DNA of 64,000 bases from assembly GCA_965646445.1 (NCBI GenBank), contig CBFFZW010000013.1, forward strand, positions 1 through 64,000. Reading direction: 5' to 3'. Source of the stretch: UBA11524 sp965646445 (GTDB lineage: Bacteria > Bacillota > Clostridia > Christensenellales > Aristaeellaceae). Under the pieces are notes generated by a model that was not told the DNA's origin, made no database searches, and worked only from the letters and a program-made list of their open reading frames with translations. This document shows, one piece after another, positions 50,249-59,400 of the stretch (positions are counted from its first letter, which is position 1; every line of letters starts with the position of its first letter). A program made the translations under genes and the position numbers.

Positions 50249-52027
50249 ATGAAGCTGAGCACCAAGATGATTCTGATTTTTTCGGTCATGTTTTTCCTGA
50301 TCGTGACCATCAACACCTTTTATCTCACCCAGGTCAACATCAGCGGCGCCGACGCCTTCTCCGCCAGCCGCTATCAGAACATGGCCGCGAACATGCTGCG
50401 CAACGTGGAGCAGTACGTCAGCACCATGGATCTGGCCATCGAGGATCTGACCTCCGACACCACCTTTATGGAAGCGTTTTATCGGGTGGCCACCCATGAG
50501 GAGGACGAAGCGGGGCTGCTGGCCGACCAGAACAAAATTTTCCAGGCGCTGTACCACTCCCCCATCGCGGACAGCTTCTACCGCGTCAGCCTGTTTTCCG
50601 AAAACGGCTTTTTCATCTCCAACCATATCGACCGAAACGATTCCATCGTCAGCCTGTCGGACGAATCCATGGAGATGATCGCGGGCATCCCTTACCTGAA
50701 GGCCGTCCGCAGCGCCCCCTATCGCCGCCATCTCATCGGGCCGCACAAGGACTATTTCAGCGTGTCGAAGAACGTGACCGTCTTCAGCGCCGTCCACGCG
50801 CTGACCTGGCACGGGCAGCACGTCGGCTACATTGAGGTGGCCGCCCACATTGCCGAGCTGGATCAGCTGCTGCTCACCGACAACAGCGACGTTATGATCC
50901 GCGTCATGTTCAGCGACGGCAGCATCCTCTACGCCACACCGGAGGACGAAGCCGTTTACGATGACATACCCCTGGATCAATTCCAGTCCTACACCGATCC
51001 CACCGGCCTGGAGCGCAACGTCTACCATGCCCAGAGCCGCTGGCTGGGGCTGGATTTCTATCTTGCTGAGGACGCCGTGGTTCGGCAGGCCAGCGTCATA
51101 GGCATTTCCCTCCGCTTTTTCGGTTCCTCCCTGCTGCTGACGGCGGCGGCCATCGTGGTCATCATCGTGGTTTCCCTGAGCCTGACCTACGCCATCCGCC
51201 GACTGAACAAGCGCGTTCGTGACCTGCCGGTGGAGCATCTGATGCTCCAAAGCGATACATCGCCCCTCAGCGCCATGGTCACGACGGCCAGAAACAAGGA
51301 AATTTATGAGTTGGAAACCAGCTTCAATCAGCTGCTGCTGGCCCTGCACGACGCCTCCCGGAACGAGATGTCCCTGCGGGAGAGCAGTCTGCGCTCTCAT
51401 CTGGCCGCCCTGCAGGCGCAGATCAATCCGCACTTTGTATACAACACGCTGAACATCATTGCCGCCAAGGGCATGGAAAGCGGCAACGAGGACATCATCG
51501 ACATGTGCAGCCAGTTCGCCCAAATGCTGCGCTATTCCACCGACACCCATGCCGAGACCGCCACCCTGGGCGAGGATCTGGAGCACGTCACCAACTACCT
51601 GCTGCTTCTGAAGGCCCGCTACGAGGAGCACCTGGTCTACGCCATCGACGTTCCCGACAGCATGCGGGACTTTGTGGTGCCCAAGCTGACGCTTCAGCCG
51701 CTGGTGGAAAACGCCATCGTCCACGGCTTTGACCGGGGCAGCCATCACACGCGGCGCATCACCATTAAAGGAACGATTGAAGGGCGGCAGCTCTGCCTGG
51801 AAATCCGAGACAACGGCTGCGGCTTCGCGCCGGATACGCTCAGGGAGCTTCAGCAGGCCATTGAGCAGATCGAACGCCACGACATCGCCATGCCGGAAAG
51901 CGAGGGACACATCGGCCTGCTGAACACCTGCCTGCGCCTTCATTATTACAGCAAGGGCGCCGTCCACATGGCGCTGATGAACGACCAGGGCGCCGTCGTC
52001 CGACTGACCATCCAGCAGCCGATATAA
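50249..52027 (+). CDS. YesM/LytS-type sensor histidine kinase
   Basis: A 592-residue membrane kinase. TM1 (MILIFSVMFFLIVTINTFYL) and TM2 (SLLLTAAAIVVIIVVSLSLTYAI, about 295-315) flank a large extracytoplasmic sensor domain (about 30-290), followed by a HAMP-like linker, the His_kinase domain with H395 in QINPHFVYNTLN, and an HATPase with LVENAIVHGF and RDNGCGFAP. This family senses extracellular sugars and signals to AraC-type regulators such as the one at 57300. The start follows AAAGGAGG. It is divergent from the CBM9/transport operon, suggesting local control. The convergent gap to 52104 holds nested inverted repeats. Confidence 0.93.
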   Translation: MKLSTKMILIFSVMFFLIVTINTFYLTQVNISGADAFSASRYQNMAANMLRNVEQYVSTMDLAIEDLTSDTTFMEAFYRVATHEEDEAGLLADQNKIFQALYHSPIADSFYRVSLFSENGFFISNHIDRNDSIVSLSDESMEMIAGIPYLKAVRSAPYRRHLIGPHKDYFSVSKNVTVFSAVHALTWHGQHVGYIEVAAHIAELDQLLLTDNSDVMIRVMFSDGSILYATPEDEAVYDDIPLDQFQSYTDPTGLERNVYHAQSRWLGLDFYLAEDAVVRQASVIGISLRFFGSSLLLTAAAIVVIIVVSLSLTYAIRRLNKRVRDLPVEHLMLQSDTSPLSAMVTTARNKEIYELETSFNQLLLALHDASRNEMSLRESSLRSHLAALQAQINPHFVYNTLNIIAAKGMESGNEDIIDMCSQFAQMLRYSTDTHAETATLGEDLEHVTNYLLLLKARYEEHLVYAIDVPDSMRDFVVPKLTLQPLVENAIVHGFDRGSHHTRRITIKGTIEGRQLCLEIRDNGCGFAPDTLRELQQAIEQIERHDIAMPESEGHIGLLNTCLRLHYYSKGAVHMALMNDQGAVVRLTIQQPI

Positions 52028-52103
52028 AAAGGACGCGATACCGTTTACCTTCCCAAGGAGACAAGGAAGGTCTCTGCCCGGTACCGCGCCGCGGGAACCC
52101 AGT

Positions 52104-53507
52104 TTATTGCTGCTCCGCCCCGTCCTCCAGCAAGTCCTCCAGCCGTGTGCCGGACATCTCCCCGATGATCTGCACACGATCCTGCTGATTGCCGGTGATG
52201 CTGTTGCCGCTGATGCGGCTGAAGGCGATGTCCCGCAGGTAAATGCCGCAGGAGCCGCTGCCCTCGATCGTGTTGCCCGTCAGCACAAACGGCACGTCGC
52301 CGTAGGCCATCACGGCCACCCAGTTGTCCTTGAGGGTGTTGCCGGTGAAGACGGTGGGCGAGCCGTCCAGCCTGGCGGCACAGATGGTGTTGCCTGTCAG
52401 GGTGCAGTCCGTGATGAGCATGTCGTTTTCCTTCTGGATGTTGAAGCCATTCTCGCAGTCAACGGCCACGCAGCGGTCAATGTGGCTGCCGGTGCCCCCC
52501 GCGAAGAAATAACCCTGGCCTGTCTCGCTCACCGTGCAGTCCCTCACCAGACCATGCTCCACAATGGAATAGAAGATGCCCTGGTCGCAGGCCGTTGCGG
52601 TGCATTCGATGGTCTCAATGCCCTTGGACGCGCGGATGTCGATGCCGTGGTTGGTGCCCCGGGTGCCGCACCGGTATACCCGGCCGCTCTCGTTTTTGGC
52701 CAGGTAAATGCCGAAGATGCCGCAGTCATCCGCCTGGCAGCGCGTCACCCGCACATCCTCGCAGTAGATGATCTCCATGCCCATGCTGCCGTGGGAAACG
52801 TTCGCGTCCTCCGCCACGGCCCGGCCGCAGTTCGCGATGATGATCTGCCCCGCGTCGGCAGGGGCGGCGACAGTCTCCTGGTTGACCGCGTAAAACAGCG
52901 GCTTACCGTTGACGGTGCAGTTCTCGATGGTGTGGGTGGTGAAGAAATCGCGATCCTCGCCCACCTCGAACATGCCCGTCAGCACGGGCAGGCCATGGCT
53001 GTGCTCGGACAGCGGGGGGCCCGCCAGCGCCAGGGAGCACTCCGTCAGCGCGCAGTCGGTGATCCGCGCCCGATACACGCCCCCCAGCCAGACACCGCAG
53101 GAGGATGTCCGCCACTTCGCCTCCGCCAGGGTGATGGCGCAGTTCTCAATCGTCGTGTCATGGCCGATGACATAGAACCCATGCCGCCGAAAGCGCACAT
53201 CCAACCCGCGGAAAACGGCGCCGTCAGCCTCCACCCGGATGGCGGACACAAACGGCGGCGCGTCAATGACAGGCGCGGCGCCCTGAGCCGCCTGAACGGT
53301 GACGGTGCTGGTGACCGTCAGGGGAAAGACCTCCCGGGGCTCGGCGTAAACGCCGTCCGCCAGCTCGATCACATCGCCGTCCTGAGCGATGGCCAGGGCC
53401 TCGGTCAGGCTCATGCCCTCGGGCGATACGGGCAGCGTGTCAGCCATTGCCATGCCCGCCCACCCGACCAGCAGGCAGCACACCAGGAGCAGAAATCCCT
53501 TCCGCAT
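52104..53507 (-). CDS. Secreted right-handed beta-helix protein (NosD/pectate-lyase-fold)
   Basis: A 467-residue exported protein. The signal peptide is FLLLVCCLLVGWAGMAMA. Most of the mature part consists of parallel beta-helix coils with repeated Asn/Gly/Cys patterns (TIENCAITLAEAKW, VFTGNTLKDNWVAVMAYG, FVLTGNTIEGSGSCGIYLRD, ISGNSITGNQQD). The N-terminal part (ALAIAQDGDVIELADGVYAE) is the usual cap of carbohydrate-active beta-helices. Possible roles are a polysaccharide lyase, hydrolase or binding protein; no clear catalytic triad can be picked by eye. The beta-glucan context favours glycan processing. GAGGTGAAGGG precedes the ATG. Confidence 0.82.
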   Translation of the reverse strand: MRKGFLLLVCCLLVGWAGMAMADTLPVSPEGMSLTEALAIAQDGDVIELADGVYAEPREVFPLTVTSTVTVQAAQGAAPVIDAPPFVSAIRVEADGAVFRGLDVRFRRHGFYVIGHDTTIENCAITLAEAKWRTSSCGVWLGGVYRARITDCALTECSLALAGPPLSEHSHGLPVLTGMFEVGEDRDFFTTHTIENCTVNGKPLFYAVNQETVAAPADAGQIIIANCGRAVAEDANVSHGSMGMEIIYCEDVRVTRCQADDCGIFGIYLAKNESGRVYRCGTRGTNHGIDIRASKGIETIECTATACDQGIFYSIVEHGLVRDCTVSETGQGYFFAGGTGSHIDRCVAVDCENGFNIQKENDMLITDCTLTGNTICAARLDGSPTVFTGNTLKDNWVAVMAYGDVPFVLTGNTIEGSGSCGIYLRDIAFSRISGNSITGNQQDRVQIIGEMSGTRLEDLLEDGAEQQ

Positions 53508-53552
53508 ATCCCTTCACCTCATACAAAACGTATCATACAAACATACGATGAG

Positions 53553-53583
53553 AAAAGGCGGAGCCGCATCAAACGGCTCCGCC
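53553..53583 (-). terminator. Terminator after CBM9-like gene 53658-54437
   Basis: Perfect 10-bp stem GGCGGAGCCG/CGGCTCCGCC with a 7-nt loop, followed on the minus strand by TTTTCTC. It separates that gene from the beta-helix gene. Confidence 0.8.
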
Positions 53584-53657
53584 CAGCCTGACGGCAAAGC
53601 CAGAGTGCTGAAACGAGGCGAACCCTCTTCGTTAAGCAGCTTTGCCGCTTGAACGAC

Positions 53658-54437
53658 TTATTCCAGGGTCATGCTGCCCCACTCGCTGGGGTTGGTGTTG
53701 ATGGCAGAGGTGCCGCTCCAGGCCATCTGGGGAATGTACTCGGTGCCGGGGCAGGGATAGCTGATGTCGGTGATGGCGAAGTTGACAGACAGCGTATCGC
53801 CGGAAGCAGGCGCATACACGGGGATGTTCTTGTTGGAGAAGGTCGCCCACGGAATGGCGCACTCAAAGATGAAGCCGGTGGTCGTCTTCTGCGTCCCGCA
53901 GACATAGCCCTCGATAACGCTCTCGCCGCCGTCCATGCCCGCGCTGACGAAGCGCTGACGCAGATCCTTCTCCACCATGGAACGGTCAATGGCGGTATCC
54001 CAGTAGCCCTCGTCCATGATGAGGTACACCAGGAAATCGTTGGTGCCATAGGCCGTGCGGGCAGGATCCGCCGCAGGGTCGGTGGAGATGTAGACCTTCA
54101 GGTTATCCTCACCGTCGATGGGCAGCATTTCGATAGCGCCGTAGGGGGTGTCCTCCGTGATGTCGAAGGCCAGGTAGAGGTTTTCGGCGTCATAGGCCGC
54201 GTAAACCTTCATGGAGCAGTCGTTTTCGCCTTGCCAGAAGCTCAGGTCACGGATGACCTGGGCAGCATCCTTCACCACGGCGGGAGAATCCAGGTTCCAA
54301 TCCTCCAGGCTGCCGTCGATGGTGATAGCGTCGGCCTTGTGGCAGACGATGTTGGGCCGCTCCTCCGCCAGGGCGGAAGCGCCGGACAGCAGCATGGCAG
54401 AGGCCAGAGCGCCGGCAAAAAGGTTCTTGAGTTTCAC
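53658..54437 (-). CDS. Secreted CBM9-like protein, paralogue 2
   Basis: A 259-residue exported protein similar to 49187-49978 along its length (ITIDGSLEDWNLDSP, AYDAENLYLAFDI, FECAIPWATFSNKNIP, NTNPSEWGSMTL). Signal peptide LFAGALASAMLLSGASALA. The start codon is GTG, with AAAGGCGG upstream. It lies between the long GH3 and the beta-helix gene. Both CBM9-like proteins end with a W-G-x-L/M-T strand and have no added domain. Confidence 0.84.
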   Translation of the reverse strand: MKLKNLFAGALASAMLLSGASALAEERPNIVCHKADAITIDGSLEDWNLDSPAVVKDAAQVIRDLSFWQGENDCSMKVYAAYDAENLYLAFDITEDTPYGAIEMLPIDGEDNLKVYISTDPAADPARTAYGTNDFLVYLIMDEGYWDTAIDRSMVEKDLRQRFVSAGMDGGESVIEGYVCGTQKTTTGFIFECAIPWATFSNKNIPVYAPASGDTLSVNFAITDISYPCPGTEYIPQMAWSGTSAINTNPSEWGSMTLE

Positions 54438-54552
54438 TGTGATACCGCCTTTCTTGTCGTGATTTCCCGTCAGGTGATCGGGACGGAAACAGGGATAAAG
54501 ATAGAGGAACAGCGGGGTACGGTATCACCCGCACCCCGCCTTGACAGGCTGA

Positions 54553-57057
54553 TTACTCAGCCACAGTCACGGTCACGGTATTGCCGTTCACATCCAGCAC
54601 ATGCTCGCCCGCGCCCTCCAGCGGCACTTCGATCGTCACGACGATGAAGGAACCGCCTTCCACGCTGATATACTTGCTGGCCAGCACGGTTTCGCCTTCC
54701 TTCACCTCGACCACGGCGGTGCCGTCGGCGCCCTTGTTCTCCGCGATCATGTACAGGGTGGCGAATTCGCCGGACTTCACACTCTTATTCACAGCGTTGA
54801 CGGAAGTCCTGGTGGAGCCATTGGACTCGGTGGTAACTTCCTGAGCAAACTGATCGGTTACCAGAGAATCGATCACGATGTCAGCCTTCTCACCATAGCG
54901 CATGCCGAAACCGACAGGAGCCACAACGTCGCCCAGGTTGGTGGGCAGCTCGAAGGTGGGGTTGTTGCGGACGGTGGCAGCCATGTACAGGCGGGTTTCC
55001 ATGGAAACGCCGGTATCGAACTGCAGCTCGCCCCAGTCAACCGTGGCATCATCCGTGTTGCGGGCCAGCTCGAACACGAGGGAGCCGGTGGGCTGCTTCT
55101 CGCCATAGAGCATGTCGGCAATCACAGAGGGCAGGGTCTTGTGATAGAAGTTACCCATGGAAGAGCCATGGTCAGGCGTGCAGTCATAGGTCATGAACAG
55201 CACGGCGTCGCTGTTTTCAATGGCCCAGGCATTGGGTTCGTTGGATACGCCGCCGTCGTAGAGCAGAACCATCAGCTTGCCCTCGTCGTTAGCGTCTTCA
55301 ATGAACATTTCGGTGGAGTCGTCCATAGCGGTCACATGAGCAACCACCACGTCGCAGGCCTCGATGTCATCCACCACGGTGGCATACGCGCCGATGGCGG
55401 CGATATCGCTATCCACTACATCCTTGGAAGAGCCGACCACATAGACCTTCGCGTCCTTGTTCAGGGGCAGCGCGTCGTTGTCGTTCTTCACCAGCACGGT
55501 GGATTCGGTCTGCAGACGAATGTCCATCTCGTTCATCTTGTCGGTGCGGGCACGATACACATCCTCGATGGTGTTGAGCGCAAAGGCCTCAGCCTTGTAC
55601 TCATCGCTGGCGCACAGCTCCAGCGCCTGGTCGAGGTTGGCGTAGGGATCTTCAAACAGGCCCAGGTCAAACTTGTTGCGCAGCACGCGGATGCAGTGCT
55701 TTTCCAGGGTCTCCCAGGTCAGGATGCCCTGCTCCACGGCGGCCTTCACTTCGTTGGGCCACATGGGCTGCATCATGCCCGGATACTTGGCAATCACAGC
55801 GTCATAGTCGATGGCAACGTCGTCCTCAACCATGAAGAAGCAGCCAACCTGATCCACGTCAGCGTTGAAGATCGTGGCGTAGAGCTGAGCCAGGGTAGCG
55901 GTGGACAGATCCAGGCCCTCGGGCGTCACGCCGGAAGCGGAGGGTACCTGCATCCACATGGGCCAGTCGGTCACAACGCAGCCGTCATAGCCCAGCTGCT
56001 CACGCAGCACGGCCATGGACTCGGAGTCATAGCACACGTTGCAGCCGTTGAGCATGGAGCCGTTGTTGAGCATGATCCAGCCGGAACCGTTGTCAATCAC
56101 AGCGCTCTTCCAGCCAACCAGCCAGGAATCCAGCAGGTTCGCGGGGCTCTTGGCGCCGGCATAGGAGGAGCGGCCGCCGCGGGCCATGAAGTGCTTGGTG
56201 CAGGCGTTCACGCCGTTCTCCTGATAGGCCTTGGTCTCGATACCGACCATCTTGGCGATGTAGTTCACGTCATCGCCGTACCAGGAGCCGATTTCCACGC
56301 CGTAGGAATGGAAGGGAACATGGAAGCCGATGGCACGCTCTTCAGCGGCATACTGGGCAACTATATTATACAGCAATTCTTCGTCATGGGCAATACCGAA
56401 GGCGTAGTTGGGCATGTTCACCATGCCGGCCCAGGTATTGTAGCTGCGGTCGCAGGACAGGACGACCGGGACGCCCAGGCGGGCGGACTCAGCGATCTCC
56501 TGGAACGCGTTGTTCTCATAGATCAGCGTGTCCGGCGTGCCGTTCACGTTGTGCAGGTAGGTGGTCACATTGTCCGAAATGATGGAGTGATACATCGGAA
56601 CATAGGTGGCGCCATCCTGATCGGTGTAGGTGGACTCGTTGGAGTAGAGCCACTCTTCAGTGTAAGGATACATGGAGGTGAAGGTGCCGCCGGTGGAAGC
56701 GTGCCACAGCAGGCCGATCTTCTCGTCCTCGTTCATCAGGGACAGCAGGTTCTGGGCGCGCTCTTCGCTGCTCAGGCGCCAGTCTTCATAGGCGTCCAGC
56801 TGGCCGTTGGCGTTTAGATCCTTGAACTTCAGGCCGTCCACTTCCAGAATGTCCTTAATATGAGCCTCCAGGCGAACCTGACCGGTGGTTTCATCCGCCT
56901 CAACGATGGTTTCGTTCACCGTATAAGGTTTGTTGAAGGTGGTCGGGTCGACCAATTGGGTCGTGGTGTTGCCGTTGAAATACTGCTGCTCTGCTATCGC
57001 AGAACCAACGCAGCCAAACAACATGACCACAGCCAGTAACCAGGACAGTTTTCTCAT
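54553..57057 (-). CDS. Secreted GH3 beta-glucosidase-type enzyme (834 aa)
   Basis: A signal peptide (LSWLLAVVMLFGCVGSAIA) is followed by the EF-hand-like DLNANGQLDAYEDWR loop, and GH3 N and C domains with nucleophile D364 in GCVVTDWPM and CTKHFMARGGRSSY. The C-terminal CARDB/Fn3-like domain (VKSGEFATLYMIAENKGADG) closely parallels that of the GH3 at 32183. The pair seem to be close paralogues, distinct from the two shorter GH3s. It is divergent from the YesN-type regulator gene. No lipobox or sortase signal is visible. A/G-rich ribosome site AAAGGATGATTC precedes the ATG. Confidence 0.92.
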   Translation of the reverse strand: MRKLSWLLAVVMLFGCVGSAIAEQQYFNGNTTTQLVDPTTFNKPYTVNETIVEADETTGQVRLEAHIKDILEVDGLKFKDLNANGQLDAYEDWRLSSEERAQNLLSLMNEDEKIGLLWHASTGGTFTSMYPYTEEWLYSNESTYTDQDGATYVPMYHSIISDNVTTYLHNVNGTPDTLIYENNAFQEIAESARLGVPVVLSCDRSYNTWAGMVNMPNYAFGIAHDEELLYNIVAQYAAEERAIGFHVPFHSYGVEIGSWYGDDVNYIAKMVGIETKAYQENGVNACTKHFMARGGRSSYAGAKSPANLLDSWLVGWKSAVIDNGSGWIMLNNGSMLNGCNVCYDSESMAVLREQLGYDGCVVTDWPMWMQVPSASGVTPEGLDLSTATLAQLYATIFNADVDQVGCFFMVEDDVAIDYDAVIAKYPGMMQPMWPNEVKAAVEQGILTWETLEKHCIRVLRNKFDLGLFEDPYANLDQALELCASDEYKAEAFALNTIEDVYRARTDKMNEMDIRLQTESTVLVKNDNDALPLNKDAKVYVVGSSKDVVDSDIAAIGAYATVVDDIEACDVVVAHVTAMDDSTEMFIEDANDEGKLMVLLYDGGVSNEPNAWAIENSDAVLFMTYDCTPDHGSSMGNFYHKTLPSVIADMLYGEKQPTGSLVFELARNTDDATVDWGELQFDTGVSMETRLYMAATVRNNPTFELPTNLGDVVAPVGFGMRYGEKADIVIDSLVTDQFAQEVTTESNGSTRTSVNAVNKSVKSGEFATLYMIAENKGADGTAVVEVKEGETVLASKYISVEGGSFIVVTIEVPLEGAGEHVLDVNGNTVTVTVAE

Positions 57058-57250
57058 GCAGAATCATCCTTTCTTTTCGGGGCGGCTGCACCCCCTTTTG
57101 TCATGTTTATTATAAGGCCGATGCCGCCGCCCTGCTTTGGAGTATTCTGCACACCAAGGGGAAAAAAACGAGCACACTTCACAAGGTTTGGAAAATCCAG
57201 CACATTGGTCAAGAAAATTCGGTACAGTATTTTTCTTTTATTGCCCTTTA

Positions 57251-57259
57251 TGGTATAAT
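57251..57259 (+). promoter_or_regulatory. Extended -10 promoter of response regulator gene
   Basis: TGGTATAAT, an extended -10 (TGn plus TATAAT at 57254-57259), with no good -35 in view. It lies 41 bp before the GTG start. Confidence 0.6.
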
Positions 57260-57299
57260 GCTGCTTGTTTCCGCACCTTAAATGAAAGGCGTGATACCC

Positions 57300-58778
57300 G
57301 TGGCATACCAGGTGCTGCTTGTGGATGACGAGATGCCCGCGCTGCGCTTTGTACAGAGCATTATCGAAAAATATGTCCCGGACTTTGAGGTGCAGGCCAC
57401 CTGCTCCAGCGGGGAAAAGGCCGCGGAACACCTGCGGAATCACGCCGTGGACGTCATGATTACCGACATCAGCATGCAGCGAATGAACGGCATTGAGCTG
57501 GCGAAGCTGGCCAGGAGCCTTCAGCCGTACATTCATATGATTATCATCAGCGGCTACGCGGAGTTTGAATACGCCCAAGGCGCCATTCAGGCATCGGTGG
57601 ACGACTACATGCTCAAGCCGGTCAGCATCAACCAGATGAAGCAGACCCTGACCCGTCTCAAGGCTGCCCTGGATGAGGAATATATCGCCCACGCCGCCGC
57701 CATCCTGCCCGCCATCGCCTGCGACCTGCCTTACAGCCGGGAGGATATCGCCCGATGCTGGCTGGGTCAGGAATATCGCTTCGCCCTGGTTCGCTGGGGC
57801 GGCGTACACCCCCTGCGCTCGGGGAAGCTTCACGCCACATCGCTGATCCAGCCCTTCAGCGGCGGCTTTTACGCCCTGCGCGGCCGGGATGACAACGAGC
57901 AGATTTTGATCTTCCCCGCCCGGGAGCTGGAGCAGTTCATGTCAGAGATCAGCGTTTATATGGTGCAGCACACTTCTCTGAGCACCTGGACCGCCATCTA
58001 CCAGCCCACGCCCCAGGCCATGGTCATGCTCCACGGCTTCGTCAAGCAGGCCCTGCCGCAATTGCAGACCCAGGCCGTTATCGGCAAGCATCAGCTGCTG
58101 CCCCTCTGCGCGGCGGCGGACAAGGCGGCCCCGCTGACGCTCACCGCCGCGCAGCTGAACCAGCTGAGCTACTTCTGCTCCTGCGGCAGATTTGACGAAA
58201 TCAAGGAAATGTTCCTGGAATTTGCCGTCGCCTTCGAGCGGCAAAGCTATACCCAACGGCAGGTCTGGGGCTTTGTACAGCAGCTGGTGCTCGGGCTGAC
58301 GGCCAGCCTTCCCGCCCTTAAAGCACACTATGACAAAACCATCAGCGGCATTCTTGATCTGTTCCTGTACGCCTCCACCTACGGTGAATTGATGGCGAAC
58401 ATCTACGCCGTGCTCTTTGAGGACGAAAGCACCTCCCGGGATCGCAAGCTGTCCACCCGGGAGCTGTACGACTTCGCCATGGATTACATCGACAAAAATT
58501 ATGCCAGCCCCCTCAGCGTGCAGAGCGTATGCGATGAAATCGGCATCTCCCAGACCTATCTGAACCGCCTGTTCCGCAAATACAGCGACGTTACCTTCAA
58601 CAACTGCCTGATGCGCCGCCGCATGGAGGCCGCCATGCATCTGCTGCGGGATAAGCCAGGCATGCTGCTACGGGACGTGGCCGCCTGCGTAGGGTATGAG
58701 GATTCTTCCTATTTCAGTAAGGTTTTCCATCAGCATACCGGGCAGACGCCGTCGCAGTACGCGGCGGGGCAGAAATAA
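57300..58778 (+). CDS. YesN-type response regulator (receiver + AraC HTH)
   Basis: A 492-residue regulator. The receiver domain is at about 1-120: acidic pocket LLVDDEMPA, phospho-acceptor D56 in MITDISM, and Lys in DDYMLKPVS. A long central region follows, then a C-terminal AraC double HTH (about 390-490; YASPLSVQSVCDEIGISQTY, LLRDVAACVGYEDSSYFSKV). It is the natural partner of the kinase at 50249. The start is taken at GTG 57300, 10 bp after AAAGG; an ATG at 57282 is possible and would add six residues. Expected targets are the divergent GH3 and transport operons. Confidence 0.92.
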   Translation: MAYQVLLVDDEMPALRFVQSIIEKYVPDFEVQATCSSGEKAAEHLRNHAVDVMITDISMQRMNGIELAKLARSLQPYIHMIIISGYAEFEYAQGAIQASVDDYMLKPVSINQMKQTLTRLKAALDEEYIAHAAAILPAIACDLPYSREDIARCWLGQEYRFALVRWGGVHPLRSGKLHATSLIQPFSGGFYALRGRDDNEQILIFPARELEQFMSEISVYMVQHTSLSTWTAIYQPTPQAMVMLHGFVKQALPQLQTQAVIGKHQLLPLCAAADKAAPLTLTAAQLNQLSYFCSCGRFDEIKEMFLEFAVAFERQSYTQRQVWGFVQQLVLGLTASLPALKAHYDKTISGILDLFLYASTYGELMANIYAVLFEDESTSRDRKLSTRELYDFAMDYIDKNYASPLSVQSVCDEIGISQTYLNRLFRKYSDVTFNNCLMRRRMEAAMHLLRDKPGMLLRDVAACVGYEDSSYFSKVFHQHTGQTPSQYAAGQK

Positions 58779-59400
58779 CACAGAAGCAGGAAGCTGGCAT
58801 GGAAGGTGTCAGCTTCTTGCTTATTTGGGGGCGATGGGTGAATCTGGCCCCCGCAGGGGCCGAAGGTTTTTAAGATGATGGGAAGACCCCAGGAGTCGGG
58901 CCCCGAAGGTTTCCAAAGGGCGATCGGAAAGCCCTTTGGTCGCCCCGCAGGGCGGAATTTCTGCCTGAATGCAAAGAGCCTTGCAAGGATGCTTTTCCTT
59001 GCAAGGCTCTTAGTAATAATGGTTCTACTTTTTCCACGGAGAAAGTAGCAAAGAGGTCTGGGGGTGGCAAAATTCAACATGCACCGTTGCCCCCCCAAAC
59101 CCCCCGTGGCATAATTTGTTGCGCGTAGCCATGATCGGTTACCAGCTAATACCGCCTCGCAGGGGCGGTCGTCCACCTCCATTGGAGCAAGCGAGAGTCC
59201 AGCAGGCAGCCGGGTTTTCGTCTGGTTTGGCTTCGCAACGTGGTTGCACATGGGACTGGTACCTGTGGTTCCTATGTTTGGTTATAGCAAGTGGTACCGA
59301 GGCTGGCAAAGCCACCAGGGCCTTCTGCAGGGGGAACCCTTGCCCGTAAGTGAATCAGACAAAGAAAATATATACCTTTGTGAAAAGGCCAGGCACTACA
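58779..59400. other. Repeat- and hairpin-rich intergenic region
   Basis: No credible gene in about 620 bp. It contains a duplicated block around CCCCGAAGGTTT / GGCCGAAGGTTT (58850-58912), GGGCGATCGGAAAGCCCTTT and GCCCCGCAGGGCGG, the 15-bp perfect hairpin at 58974-59011, and several GGTACC/GGTTGC inverted pairs at 59200-59300 that could fold. Open frames here have the low-complexity look of translated repeats. Confidence 0.5.
58974..59011. repeat. Perfect 15-bp hairpin with nested palindrome
   Basis: AAGAGCCTTGCAAGG/CCTTGCAAGGCTCTT with an 8-nt loop. Each arm ends in the palindrome CCTTGCAAGG, so it could also form cruciform-type pairs. No T-run follows on the plus strand. Confidence 0.8.

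Noticed and set aside
50153..57057. CGGTATC/GATACCG boxes near regulated genes as YesN operators
   Set aside because: Copies at about 50161, 52036, 54445 and 54522 are short, at irregular positions and mostly near gene ends; not enough to call a binding site.
59100..59340. Cobalamin or molybdenum-cofactor riboswitch
   Set aside because: Short pieces such as GGCAAAGCCACC and GGGGGAACCC caught the eye, but the conserved cores are missing and the downstream gene on this strand is absent.
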